From Zychaea mexicana (lineage: Eukaryota; Mucoromycota; Mucoromycetes; Mucorales; Lichtheimiaceae), in contig NW_026516733.1 of NCBI RefSeq assembly GCF_025766255.1, forward strand, positions 178,940 through 242,939: a DNA stretch of 64,000 bases, given 5' to 3'. Position 1 is the stretch's first letter. The number at the start of each line of letters is the position of its first letter. Position numbers and translations under genes: made by a program. Of this stretch, positions 47,501-57,928 are shown one piece after another. Under the pieces are notes generated by a model, which saw only the letters and a list, made by a program, of their open reading frames with translations, made no database searches and was not told the origin of the DNA.

Positions 47501-48825
47501 CTGAAGAACGGAAAAAGTCAATGGTGGTAGCACTGCAACGTGAGATTGAATTATTAAAAGATCTACAACACGAGAATATCGTGCAATATCTCGGTAAAGC
47601 CATCATTCATATGAGGGATCGCATGTAATTTATGTATGTATATATTCACTAAATTTACTTGCAATTTTTGTTTTAGGGTCGCAAACGGATCCTGCCCATT
47701 TCAGTATTTTCCTTGAATATGTACCAGGTGGATCGGTAGCTGGACTATTGGCTAGTTATGGTGCATTCCAGGAACCACTTGTCAAGAGTTTCGTTCGACA
47801 GATACTAAAGGGATTGAATTATCTTCATGGCAAAGATATTGTACACAGAGATATTAAAGGCGCCAATGTGCTAGGTAAGGAACAAGGACTTTATGATTTT
47901 GTAATCCGCTTCTAATAACCAACTCCCTATCATAGTGGATAATAAGGGAGGTGTAAAAATAAGTGATTTTGGTATTTCGAAAAAAGTGGAAGAAGGTAAA
48001 TTACACCATTCCCCCCCAAGAAAAAAAAGTGTACAACCCAAAAACAAAAAAAAATATTGATGCACTTAATAAAAACAACAAAAATGGTTCGTTTTGTTAT
48101 AGATATAATGCAAGTGTCGTCAGCTCCTCACAGACCGAGTCTGCAAGGGTCTATATTCTGGCAAGTATTACACAAGCTTCTCCCAAGAGCATATAGTTGC
48201 TGCGCGGTATTACGAAAAAGAGAACACTAACATGACATGATTCTTCATGTTGTTATATAACAGGATGGCACCCGAAGTTGTTAAACAAACACATTATACC
48301 CGTAAAGCTGATATCTGGTCACTAGGCTGTATGGTGGTGGAGATGTTCACTGGTGACCATCCATTCCCTGAATTCTCGCAAATGCAAGCTATTTTCAAGG
48401 TATGAGTTTTAAAGATTATGGGGAAACCAATAATCAAGGCAACAGGGGGCCGGGGAGGAGAGGAAGAAGGAGGACACACGCAGAGGGTTAGAGGGTGAGA
48501 AAGGGGACTTGGCCCAGGGATTCTAATCTTCTTTGCGGGGTTTTCGCTTTCGTTATAATGTAATAGATCGGCAGCTACACAGCTCCCAGCATTCCAGATA
48601 ATATTAGCGAGGATGCGCGCGATTTCTTAAGATGCACCTTTAAACTGTAAAGTATTATGCAAAGTGGGCAGTGTGTTTGTGGGATCTGTTTGGGAGGATA
48701 ATCCCATTTGCTAATATTGAAATACATATTGGTTTTATAGAAAACATGAAGAACGACCAACAGCCAAGGAACTATTGGACCATGTTTTTGTAACAGCACG
48801 ATGCCCTTCTCCGGACGCATCTTAA
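44550..48825 (+). CDS. Ste11/Byr2-type MAP kinase kinase kinase
   Basis: Fourteen exons join in frame to 970 residues: 44550-44730, 44860-45026, 45103-45438, 45592-45639, 45770-45935, 46017-47108, 47187-47258, 47360-47593, 47677-47874, 47936-47995, 48103-48160, 48264-48399, 48567-48646, 48741-48825. The domains in order are SAM (about 30-100, [20 protein letters not shown]), a Ras-association domain (about 245-330, [17 protein letters not shown]), a long Ser/Asp/Asn-rich linker, and a kinase (about 694-962: [37 protein letters not shown]). SAM-RA-kinase is the layout of fission-yeast Byr2, the Ras-activated MAPKKK of the mating pathway; budding-yeast Ste11 has SAM-kinase. All catalytic residues are present. 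The intron at 48161-48263 uses a GC donor. Confidence 0.93.
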
Positions 48826-49095
48826 CCCTTGTTGCATTATTACTACTATTACTATTAATGTTTATTACTACTACAACTACTACTATGTCGTGGTGTTTAA
48901 AAAAGCATATATACACAAACACACACGCATATACTCTATTTCTCTCACTCTGTGGATTATATATATGATACGTAGTATTGTGGACAGCGAGAATTTTTTG
49001 TTCCATGTTTATATAAGCTTTTCGTTTATTGCCATTATTTTTACTTTGTTTTGTGTATGTAAAGCGGAAAGGAACAACAATTATTATGTTACTAT

Positions 49096-50655
49096 TTAGT
49101 AAATAGGAAAAAGTCTATGTAAAAACAACGGACTAAACGGTGTAGAGGGTGGTTCCCCTATCCATGAAGCTCGACGTTCTAAAGTGCGACCACCACCACC
49201 ACTTGATGCTGTTGTTGCTATGGGTTTAGGGATGGCTTTACGTTGTTGTTGTTGTTGCTGCTGCTGTTGTGGAAGAAGACGATTATACTGTTCACCAGCT
49301 ATCCTAGCAGCAGAAGTGATAGCATCAGCAGTACTATTATTATCGTTGATGGTGTTGCTGCTATGGCGGGTCACCATAACAATATAAGAAATAGCAACAA
49401 TGACGATCAGCACGATATGCACTTCGTCGCCAGGGAAAACAGGGGCAGGCTTAGTAGTAATGACAACTTTCGAAGAGCAAGAAGAAGAGGAGAAGGAAGG
49501 GGTTCGAGGAGCACCAGCGGTGGTCGTAGTAGTAGTAGTAGCAGTAGTAGTTGTGGCAGCAGCAGTACAAGGACCAGGAGTAAGAGGGATTGTAGCAAGA
49601 ACGGGCGATGGTAACGCTAATTGCTGGCGTTGGTGTTGGTGCTCCTTGATGGATGTGTTGCAATTTAAGTTGCTGTTATTATTGTTGTTATTACGGCGAA
49701 GATACTGCAGATGTTGAGGATGAGAAGGAGGCGGCGGCGCAGCTGATGAAGATGAGGCAGAACTTGCTGCACGTCGTCTTAATCGATGATGATAATGCTG
49801 TTGCTGTTGTTGTTGTTTTGGGCTTGTGGCAATTGTAGAGGTGGGGTATTGGCGATGATGATGTTGAAGATGGTTGTTGCTGTTGTTGGTATAATGATGA
49901 TGATGATGCTGCTGCTGCTGATGATGCACTGACCTGGAGCGCGCTCTGCTGACTGCTGCCGTTTTTGGAAACATTATTAATTCAAACTCGTTCAACTGAT
50001 ACATGAGTTCCATGTTGGGTTTGATAGCTGGTGCACGGATACGCACAAAGTCATATGCCTCGGAAAGTGACATTTGTTTGGTAACCACTGACGACAGCGG
50101 GTTGTTACGAGACAAGTAGAGAATATAGGCAATGACTAAAGAAGCAGACCGTTCAACACCCGATTGACAGTGTACAAGAACATTCACGTTGGATCGATGA
50201 GCGTTCTCAAGAATGCGAATGGCACGTTGGAATTCACGGCGAGCCAGGTTGTTTTGTGAATGTGTCCATTTAAAGTGGTGGTAAGAAGACACGCTTGGGG
50301 CTGGACTGTTGATTTCGTGAGCAACATTTATGATACACGAGATATCGTGGCGCTCGAGCACGGCGCTGTTCTGAGCGGTGTGACAGGCGCCCAAAAAGAG
50401 GTTGGGTAGGATTTGGGCTGGTCCTTGCTCATAGTGTGTCAAATGCTGTGGTTCTTGTGAAGGTGGATTGTCGTCATTGTCGCATGCTGCTTTGCGTATT
50501 GCTGCTGGTGTCGCTGCTGCTGGTGTCGTTGTAGCTGGAGGCTGGATACGGCGGGATGTCAAGTTCAACGAAAGATTTTTGTGATTCTTGCGTTTGTCAG
50601 CGAGAGTAGTGCTGTTGGTCTTGATGGCGGTAGTAGGTCGTTGTAGAGTAACCAT
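49096..50655 (-). CDS. Dual-specificity (MAPK) phosphatase, Msg5/Pmp1-like
   Basis: Start at ATG 50655 (MVTLQRP); the frame extends about 25 codons further upstream but lacks support. The catalytic domain (about residues 75-235) contains AQILPNLFLGACHTAQN, YHHFKWTHSQNNL and the signature VHCQSGVERSASLVIAYIL, so the nucleophile Cys and the Arg are present. The acid loop reads KWTHSQN, without the usual Asp, as I recall for Msg5-type enzymes. A long His/Gln/Asn/Thr-rich tail follows; a hydrophobic stretch near 49330-49390 (VLIVIVAISYIVMV) may be a retained intron. Such enzymes dephosphorylate MAP kinases. It lies convergent with the MAPKKK gene, 270 bp apart. Confidence 0.8.
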   Translation of the reverse strand: MVTLQRPTTAIKTNSTTLADKRKNHKNLSLNLTSRRIQPPATTTPAAATPAAIRKAACDNDDNPPSQEPQHLTHYEQGPAQILPNLFLGACHTAQNSAVLERHDISCIINVAHEINSPAPSVSSYHHFKWTHSQNNLARREFQRAIRILENAHRSNVNVLVHCQSGVERSASLVIAYILYLSRNNPLSSVVTKQMSLSEAYDFVRIRAPAIKPNMELMYQLNEFELIMFPKTAAVSRARSRSVHHQQQQHHHHHYTNNSNNHLQHHHRQYPTSTIATSPKQQQQQQHYHHRLRRRAASSASSSSAAPPPPSHPQHLQYLRRNNNNNNSNLNCNTSIKEHQHQRQQLALPSPVLATIPLTPGPCTAAATTTTATTTTTTTAGAPRTPSFSSSSCSSKVVITTKPAPVFPGDEVHIVLIVIVAISYIVMVTRHSSNTINDNNSTADAITSAARIAGEQYNRLLPQQQQQQQQQRKAIPKPIATTASSGGGGRTLERRASWIGEPPSTPFSPLFLHRLFPIY

Positions 50656-50730
50656 GCAAAAAATAAGGGTGGGTTGGAAAGAAGAGAAAGAGAGGAAGAC
50701 AAATATGTTCGATGGACGTGGTTTGTTCAC

Positions 50731-51339
50731 ACGATATAATGCGAAAAAGAAGGGGGGATTTGCAAGGAGGAGAGGTAAAAAGGGCAGGCTTTATATATAT
50801 ACTGTGCATACAAGACTTGCTCAAGGAGGTTCTGGAAAGGGGGTTGGGATGAGTTAAATGCTCTTCATTATCTCTCTTTGTCTTTTGGGGAATTGCTGCA
50901 AATGAAGTGCATGAACGACAAATACATATTATACCAGCTAACTTACTGCTACGTAGCACTACTACTTACTGGTAATATTCACAGCTTAGCCCCTTTTACT
51001 TATCCACCTATTAGTGCTATTAATACCACCATCATATATGTGTCACTTTTTACTAACTTACCAACCAGACAAAATCCATTTGATACATTTTTTCGTGGAC
51101 ATATCACAGCCTCCCTTCTTTTCTTCATTTTTCTTGTAGTCCTCGTTGCTCAATATACCATTACAACAACCATTATGAGAGAAATGAAATGACAAGTTTT
51201 TATTTTTATAACAATGAGGATGTCCAGTCAAGGGTCGTTTTTACATTATCAGCACACGGTTCATAGAAGAATGGCTTTAACATATAGAGAGTGAGTGAGT
51301 GAGATGTACTACTACAACAAAAAGCTTATTTTGTTTGAT
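50731..51339. other. Intergenic, DUSP promoter and Stm1-like 3' flank
   Basis: No gene supported. It holds a TATA-like run on the minus strand near 50790-50800 and A/T-rich spacer. Confidence 0.4.
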
Positions 51340-52916
51340 TTAAGCGGTGGCACCCAAGGATGGGAAGGCAGCATCATCCTGGATGTTGACAGCGGGGGCA
51401 GCAGACTGACGGCCACGACGACCGTTGCCACGACCACGGCGCTCGCCACCACGACGTTCGCCACCACCACGACGCTCACCGCCACGGAAACCACCACGGG
51501 GCTTCTCCTGGAAGCGCTGCTCGATCTCAACAACGACCTTGTCCTTGCGCTGCTGCTTCTCAGTCTTCTTGACGGGCTTGGCATCCTATACAACCATGCA
51601 TAGAAAACAAACACAATAGCTTAGTCCACCAATTCATTGGACTGCCTCCAATCCAATGCGAAAACCAGAGTCCTACAGCCAGCCAGACCCACTTATTCCC
51701 TTTGGATGGGTAGCGCTGTCCATCCTCTCTGGCCTTGTCTGATCCTCTCACACACTCTCTCGATCCACACTGGACTTCTTTCTTACCTTGTTGACGTAGA
51801 AATCAGGCTCATCCTCCTTGACAAAGGCAACGGCGTTTTCCCACTTGGAATCACCCTCAGTACCCTCGTTGGCCTTGCGGGCCTCGGGAAGGACGACCTT
51901 CAAGGACTTGTTAGCCTTCTCGGCCAAGTACTCTTCCAGAGTCTTGGTGACTTCCTCAGGCTCAGCAGCCTCAGCAGCCTGCTCTTCAGCACCAGCGGGA
52001 TCCTTGGGGGAAACAGAGTCCTGGGCACTAGTTTTTTTGAATGTGCAGTTTTTAGCAAACGACTCTTTAACATCTTGAACTTGTGTGTGCGTCTCTCTCT
52101 CTTTCCCTCGGCTGTCATATCCGTGTGTCTCGTTGCCCCCCCCCCCCACCACACTCGTTTCTTTCAAATTCGGTACTAAAACACTTACGCTTCGGCTTCA
52201 GCCTTTTCGGGGTGGCCCCAACCTTGGTTTTCCTTCTTGTCGTTGTCGCTAATGTAAACCGTAGCACATCAATAAGTCTTTCTGTTGAACACATATATCG
52301 AGGCGTTTTTTTCTCATTTTGGTCAACTCACACAATACCGGTACCGCTGTGGCGGTCGAACTCACGACCACGACGGCCGTTCTGCTGGCGACCACCACGG
52401 CGACCACCACGGGCACCACCACGAGGGGCTAAATTAAAAAAGTAAACAAAAGGGCGTACGTCAGTTGGGTTTTCCAATTTCTTTCATTGCTGGCACCATA
52501 ATGTAAAAATATAGCAACATGGTGGTGGTGTGGGTTATATTGGGAGTTCGAGAGCAGAGGGACCGAAAAGAAACGAACAAGCGAGAAAATTGAGAATTTT
52601 CCCTCAATTGCTTATTTTTCCCAATGTTGCTGGGGCCCTGGCCAATCCCTTTCCTTTCCAACACATAGACACCCATGTTGCTTATATTTTGCTTTTCGTT
52701 CGATTCGTAGTCGAGTTGATTGCGTTGTTGTTGTTGGCAAATAAAAAAATAATAATAATTACCACCGTTGGCCTTGCCGTTAGCGCGCTTCTCGCCGTTA
52801 GCCTTGGGTTCATCGACCTTCTTTTGCTCCTTGGCGGGAGCAGCAGCAGGCTGACGGACCTCGTTATCGTCGCCGAGGATATCGAAGAGGTTCTTGGAGA
52901 ACGTGGCGTTGGACAT
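51340..52916 (-). CDS. Stm1/SERBP1-family ribosome- and RNA-binding protein
   Basis: Five exons (52916-52763, 52428-52332, 52248-52189, 52027-51787, 51585-51340) join in frame to 265 residues. The protein begins with the family start (SKNLFDILGDD) and continues with a basic RGG/GGR segment ending in REFDRHSGTG, then ENQGWGHPEKAEAE, the HABP4/PAI-RBP1 core (TLEEYLAEKANKS and following), and a C-terminal RGG box (RGGERRGGGERRGG) before DDAAFPSLG. Stm1 and SERBP1 clamp idle 80S ribosomes and protect them in starvation. The coding exons use strongly biased, C-ending codons, typical of high expression. Confidence 0.93.
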
Positions 52917-53109
52917 GACTATACGACCTTTGAAACTGATTCTTTGCGATGGATGGCCTCGTTATTAGGCGGATGGATGGATGGATTATCGCAAAAAAAA
53001 GGGACGGTTTCTATGACGAACTACTTGCTGGAATTTAGACTCTCCTCCCCCTCTCTCTCCCCCCACTCAAGTCTAATTATCCATCCACCCCCAACCACCG
53101 TACTAATAT

Positions 53110-54071
53110 TCACGACTCTTCCAGGTAAATTGTTGTGCCGCCACCGTCTCCGCTATAGCCGTATTGCCGACCACACTCACTTTGCTTACTTTCTCCATTG
53201 ATAAGTCTTGCTTGAAGACCCAAGTAGTACGTAGTCAACCCTGCCGGATCACTGACTTGAGCTATATGTATCTCAGATACCTTGTGGACCAATTGTTGAC
53301 TTTGAGTTTGATGAATATTTAAAGAGACCCTTTTATAGTAACTTGCATATTAGCAGTAATGACATGATCCATACCTGCAAACAACAATGAAGCTTCTGAG
53401 TTTCTAGGCGGGTTGCCACTCTGGTTATCTAAAATCTATAACTTAAACCAGATAAAAGAGCAAAAGAACGGTAAGTGAATTTTTTTTCACTTTAAGTATA
53501 TTGAGAGGGGGGACAGTACTGATAATTAGTGCTGCGGGTTGTGAACATATGACAGGAAATGCTATGCACGGTACATCCAACAGCTTGTCGAGGCATCCAT
53601 GTTTGACAGGTCCCACCAGCTAGGAAAACATCGAGCACCTCCGCACAAACTATTGCAAATCGCACTGATAAGAGAAAAAAGTGACACGCACAACACACTT
53701 TGTATCACACGCAGCCAAGTTGACGATCGTCCTTTTGAGAGTGTAGATGTAGATCATATGGCTTCCCTTATGACCATTCTTCAAGATCCATATAAAGAAA
53801 GTCATGAAACGCGACATCTTATATATGCTTCTCCTAACATTTAGTTAGAAAACATGTAGCAAAACATGCTTATCACGGAAATAATGTGGCACCGAGTGAC
53901 AATCTGCTTCCATATTGGCTCCTCTACGGATCCAGATTCATCATTCATAACTTGAGCCACGATGACATGTTCCCTATCTAGTTTCAAGTTGTTGATAATT
54001 CTACTGCAGTCATAGCATTCCTCCACCGATATCAGTAGTTGTTTTCCTATGCCATAAATCTTATTAAACAT
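53110..54071 (-). other. Unresolved minus-strand coding-like region with TATA box
   Basis: A TATA-like sequence (complement of 54094-54104) lies 30 bp before an ATG at 54071. It opens a frame with ISVEECYDCSRIINNLKL and later frames with CAEVLDVFLAGGTCQTWMP (about 53640) and SECGRQYGYSGDGGGTTIYL (about 53140). The pieces look coding and Cys-containing, but I found no splice combination that joins them in phase. It may be a small Cys-rich gene or its relic. Confidence 0.3.
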
Positions 54072-55056
54072 CTCCGTGCTTGCTGGTAGATGATAATTAT
54101 ATAAAGAGGAGCTTTGACAATGGCTGGTCTGCCTCTCTTCTGTTGGGTCACTCGAAAAAGCGCAACAAGAAAGACATCCAATCTTGACAGGCGCTGCTTC
54201 TTCTCTTCCCTTTTCCCCTTTTACACTTTTGCACTCACCACTTGTAGCTCAAAAAGACCTCTCAAGCGATATTCAATTCACTAGGAACAAGAAGGCTGAC
54301 ATTCATCCTCTAATTCTGGTTTAACTCAACCTTCTGTTATAAAAAGCAGCAAAATGGGATCTCTTGTTCGTCATCTTAGTATGATAAGGCGCCAGTGAAA
54401 AGATGAGCAGCCAGAGTACATCAGTTCATTGCGCAGTCGATATGATACCCAAAAGTCAACATTTTTTGAAGCGTTGATTAACACGTGTATACGTCTGATC
54501 AGAAAAGTACCTCGCTGATGAATTAATGTGGAGTTCTTTCACTACAGCAGCACAGAGCTGTGGAGTTTTCAGTGTCAATGTTCTTCTATCCTAGTGTATA
54601 CTGTGTAGCCCCTCGACTGTCTCATGCGATCAGTGAGAGTCATGCTTCTAAATAAGTCTCTCAAAAACTGAACTAGTAGTATTGGAAGAAATCAAATACA
54701 CAGGTACAAGATCGAAAATGTTGTCGTAAATGAAATTATGCGCGGCTGCATATAATTGTTATGACTCCTACATTTTCTTACATGTGTTTTGTCAATTAAA
54801 TAAAATCCTACTACATGTATGTGCGTCGTTTGCTAAATTGACTTCACTTAAACAGATTATGCAAGCTTATACGGAAGGCTTAGCACAAGGTTAACACTAA
54901 AAGTATTAATCGCTACCGGCTAGGGTTGAGCACACCATTACAACAACACACAGTGCAAATCACCTACTTTTGGTCATCTATGATATACTTTATCAAGAAA
55001 AAGAAGAAGAAGAAGAGGAAGAAGACTGTTTACGGAAAAAGAGAAAACAAAGTCAT
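54072..55056. other. No gene seen
   Basis: AT-rich sequence with short frames only, and a purine-rich run near 54990-55050. Confidence 0.45.
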
Positions 55057-55330
55057 TACGGCTGAATGCCAAAGACTTCCTCGAGCCAAGCATCTACATC
55101 AAAGGGTTCAGCACTGTGGCGCGGGAGCTCTTGCTGGGTAAGATCAGCTTGCTATTTGCTGCTCACCCCTGTTGTTGTTGTCATTGTTGGTAGTTCCATG
55201 GCTGCTGTTGCGCGGCTGTCGCTTGCTCTTTGCTGCAACGGTCACCTTCTTGATCCGCCCAGCACAGCTCGTCGTTATTTCTATCATGATTGTGCTGACG
55301 AATTCTTTGGCGCACGAGATCTTGGTTACT
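55057..55330 (-). other. Coding-like relic, Gln-rich
   Basis: On the minus strand two neighbouring frames look coding (CSKEQATAAQQQPWNYQQ, then LTQQELPRHSAEPFDVDAW and LEEVFGIQP before TAA at about 55057). A TAG and a frame change separate them and no valid intron joins them. Family unknown. Confidence 0.3.
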
Positions 55331-55436
55331 ACTTTTATTTTTCAGAGGACTTCAAGTGAAAATCGCGTAAAAAGAGAGCAAAATTTACTTCCAAGGAAGT
55401 AAAACTTTATTATGATGATCAACTGACTCAAGGGTT

Positions 55437-55600
55437 GACAGGGGTCACCTGTCAATCCAGACCATGCCAGGTTACACCGACAAGCACACTGGACACGTCG
55501 AACAATGGGTCTGCCATCTCCCCAAGGAATGGCGACCAACCTGACATTCCCCTTTGCAATGTGCACACTCCTGGCTACACGTACACACTAGTCTTGTCCT
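55437..55600 (-). pseudogene. Broken copy of the Cys-rich metallothionein-like gene
   Basis: The sequence is closely related to 56930-57130. The N-terminal frame reads VCTCSQECAHCKGECQV, but the start codon is GTG where the other copy has ATG. A 5-bp length difference after CQV puts the second Cys cluster (CACRCN) in another frame. A 9-bp in-frame insertion lies just before it. A TATA-like sequence on the minus strand near 55665 and an AATAAA at about 55415 suggest it was once a normal transcription unit. Confidence 0.5.
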
Positions 55601-56000
55601 TCTACGTGGCTCTCATGAAGTGTCTTTATTCTACTTGCTAAAGCATGGCTTTCACCGGACTACATTATATAAGCTTGCTAGTAGTGCCTTGTGAGAGTGT
55701 GTGTAACCAACGACGTGTGCATAAGTTGTAGGTGACGGTGGGTTAACTTTCGTTTGGCCATACGTATCTGGGATAGATAGAAAGAGATATGGACAAGAAG
55801 ACAGAGACATCCAAGGTCTAAAGTCGAAAGAGACCAAGAGCGTGTGATGAAGCGTGTGGGGATGATTGGAGCAGTGTGCATGAGTTCTGTCCTTGTGTTA
55901 CTCTGAGAATAAAAAAGTTATAAATTCTGTTCCTTCCCAACTAAAACTCTGCTCCTCCCCTCTCTTTCCGCTTTACTTCTCCACTGGTTTTCACGCAAGC

Positions 56001-56333
56001 ATGAAGGTCGTAAACAAGATAACTGGAAGTAAGTTCATCACTTCACTGATCACCAAGATCAAAACCACCCGTGGAGGTCGCGTTACCAAAGTGACCACAG
56101 CTATCAAGGACAAGCCCCGCCCGCGCCGCAATCGAGGCCACGACGGCCACCACCACAGCGATGACAGCGATGACAGCAGCAACAGTACCATCATCATTGA
56201 AGTTGATGTTGACTCTGCTGCTGACCAGGAGCAGCACGAAGACGACGACGACGACGACGAACAACAACAAAAGCATGTCTCCCAGGAGGAGAAGATGGAG
56301 CGGGTAAGTGCGTGGTTGGGCAACATCGCGTAG
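56001..56333 (+). CDS. Small basic-acidic protein, function unknown
   Basis: A 110-residue intronless frame. The start was chosen at ATG 56001 after a C/T-rich leader; the frame extends upstream without a good start context. Residues 1-50 are basic (KITGSKFITSLITKIKTTRG, KPRPRRNRG). Then come H/D/S-rich and poly-Asp segments, with a short C-terminal EEKMERVSAWLGNIA. No signal peptide or known domain. Codon use is C-rich, like well-expressed genes here. It could be a nuclear or nucleic-acid-associated small protein, but that is a guess. Confidence 0.5.
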   Translation: MKVVNKITGSKFITSLITKIKTTRGGRVTKVTTAIKDKPRPRRNRGHDGHHHSDDSDDSSNSTIIIEVDVDSAADQEQHEDDDDDDEQQQKHVSQEEKMERVSAWLGNIA

Positions 56334-56861
56334 ATGTGAGCAGTGCAAACCACTCTCTCCCTCCTTCTCTCCCTCTCCTTCTCTCTCTCTCTTTCTTTCT
56401 TTTCTATAACTTTGAAATATACTTTTATAAAAACACTTAATAAATCTTTCCAGCCTTGTGCTGAGCGAAAACCAATATGATTGTCCATTTGTTTTTACTG
56501 CGCACGCGTGTGCCATGTGTAAATCGTCAAAATTACATTTCAAGCGGTGTCAACTTGTTTTCTACATTCTCATCGCGATTTAATGAATATTGACCTCTCA
56601 AACCCGATTATGGGAAGCGCGACATGATGTGAACTGATGCAGTCAACGCCCTACCATATGCAAAGCAGATACAACTCCTTGCAGTGTAAAGAAAAAGGCG
56701 AGCACAGTAACCAGCTCAAGGCAGCTTCTGCCGGGCTTGCTTAGGTTAACCTAGCTTTGAATGTAGACTCAATGGCAATATGAAAATGGAAACACGGTAT
56801 GCGTTCTCCTTCACGCGTCGTTGACATTTTGATTCGCGTGATTGGAGCGTTTCGTGGTGAA

Positions 56862-57110
56862 TTAATTGGTCAAAGTCACAGGGCTGGAAATCTTCCATTT
56901 CGAGAAAAAAAAGAATTGTTCAACTGACCCACCCACCCCATCCAAAAAGGAAAAAAGAAAGTTGATAGGGTCACCTGTCCATGTAGGCAATGTCAGGTTA
57001 CACCGACAAGCACACTGGACAATGGGTCTGCCATCTCCCGAGTCATTGGGATTGCAATCAACCTGACATTCCCCCTTGCAATGTGCACACGCCAGGCTAC
57101 ACGTACACAT
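56862..57110 (-). CDS. Cys-rich metallothionein-like small protein (intact copy)
   Basis: ATG at 57110, 82 codons to TAA; the real protein may be shorter if the GTGACC after TWTG is a splice donor. Nine cysteines lie in the first 37 residues, arranged C-x-C-x3-C-x2-C-x3-C-x3-C-x13-C-x-C-x-C (MCTCSLACAHCKGECQVDC ... QCACRCN). No aromatic residues occur in this part. This is the composition of metallothioneins, which bind Cu/Zn/Cd in the cytosol. A TATA-like run on the same strand lies about 55 bp upstream. A damaged paralogue lies about 1.5 kb to the left. The opposite strand is also open (56990-57214), so transcript direction should be verified. Confidence 0.45.
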   Translation of the reverse strand: MCTCSLACAHCKGECQVDCNPNDSGDGRPIVQCACRCNLTLPTWTGDPINFLFSFLDGVGGSVEQFFFFSKWKISSPVTLTN

Positions 57111-57565
57111 TAGTCTCGTCTTTCTACATGGCTCTCATGGAGTGTCTCGACTTGTTAAAGTATAAAAAGACGCGTTTTTTCTTTTACTCGACACTAAAGT
57201 TACACAAGGTCTAGGCTATCCAAAACGGGCGCATGAAAGCATACGGAACAGTCAAAGATGGCTGCCTCCCATGCAGTTCTTGCGACTGCGGCTACCAGCT
57301 ATGAACTGTGCAGTATAACAAATGAGCACCCGGGTTCATGATAGCTCTTCCTGCGAAAACACTTCATTCAATTCGCTAATGTGTGGCATTGTCTTAAGGG
57401 AGATCTGCACTGGCAATCGGTGATCCAAGCGGCAGACTTAATTCCTACACACGCGTTTGAATGCCCGCTTCTCGGCATGTAAAAGATATTGGAAGCCAGG
57501 GATGGTCAGACCAAGAGATGCAGTGCTCGTCTTATCGTTTGGATGATGTTGCGTGCTTGTGCAGA

Positions 57566-57928
57566 TTATGTAAGTTGCCTGTAAGGTTGCTCTACTGCTT
57601 CTTGAATACGTTGTACAAGGCACTGTATTACAGTATTCTCGACGTCCAGGCTGAGAGCAGCAGAGTTCTCTTCAACGCTGTCAGCAGTGAGAAGGTGATC
57701 GCGTCCTTCCACATACGCGTTAAAAGCGCGGTCGAGCTGACGCCGCACGATGGAACCGCTATCTTTCTGTTTCTGCTGTTGATGTTCGGCCTGCTGCTGC
57801 TGCAATGGTGATGCTTTATAACTACACACACCTCTTTTAATACGTTCGCTGTTACTTGTTATTACCGCAGTGGCGATCCTGGGGACGTTTTTCTACTCAC
57901 GGGAATCTTGACGGTTACTATCATGCAT
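57566..57928 (-). CDS. 91-residue Gln-rich protein, function unknown
   Basis: Two exons (57928-57901 and 57813-57566) join in frame to 91 residues; the GTGAGT donor and TATAAAG acceptor match in phase. The N-terminus is Ser/Gln-rich (SPSPLQQQQAEHQQQKQKD). A helical part follows, RRQLDRAFNAYVEGRDHLL, then ENTVIQCLVQRIQEAVEQP. There is no internal Met in exon 2, which argues for the two-exon model. No family recognised. Confidence 0.48.
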
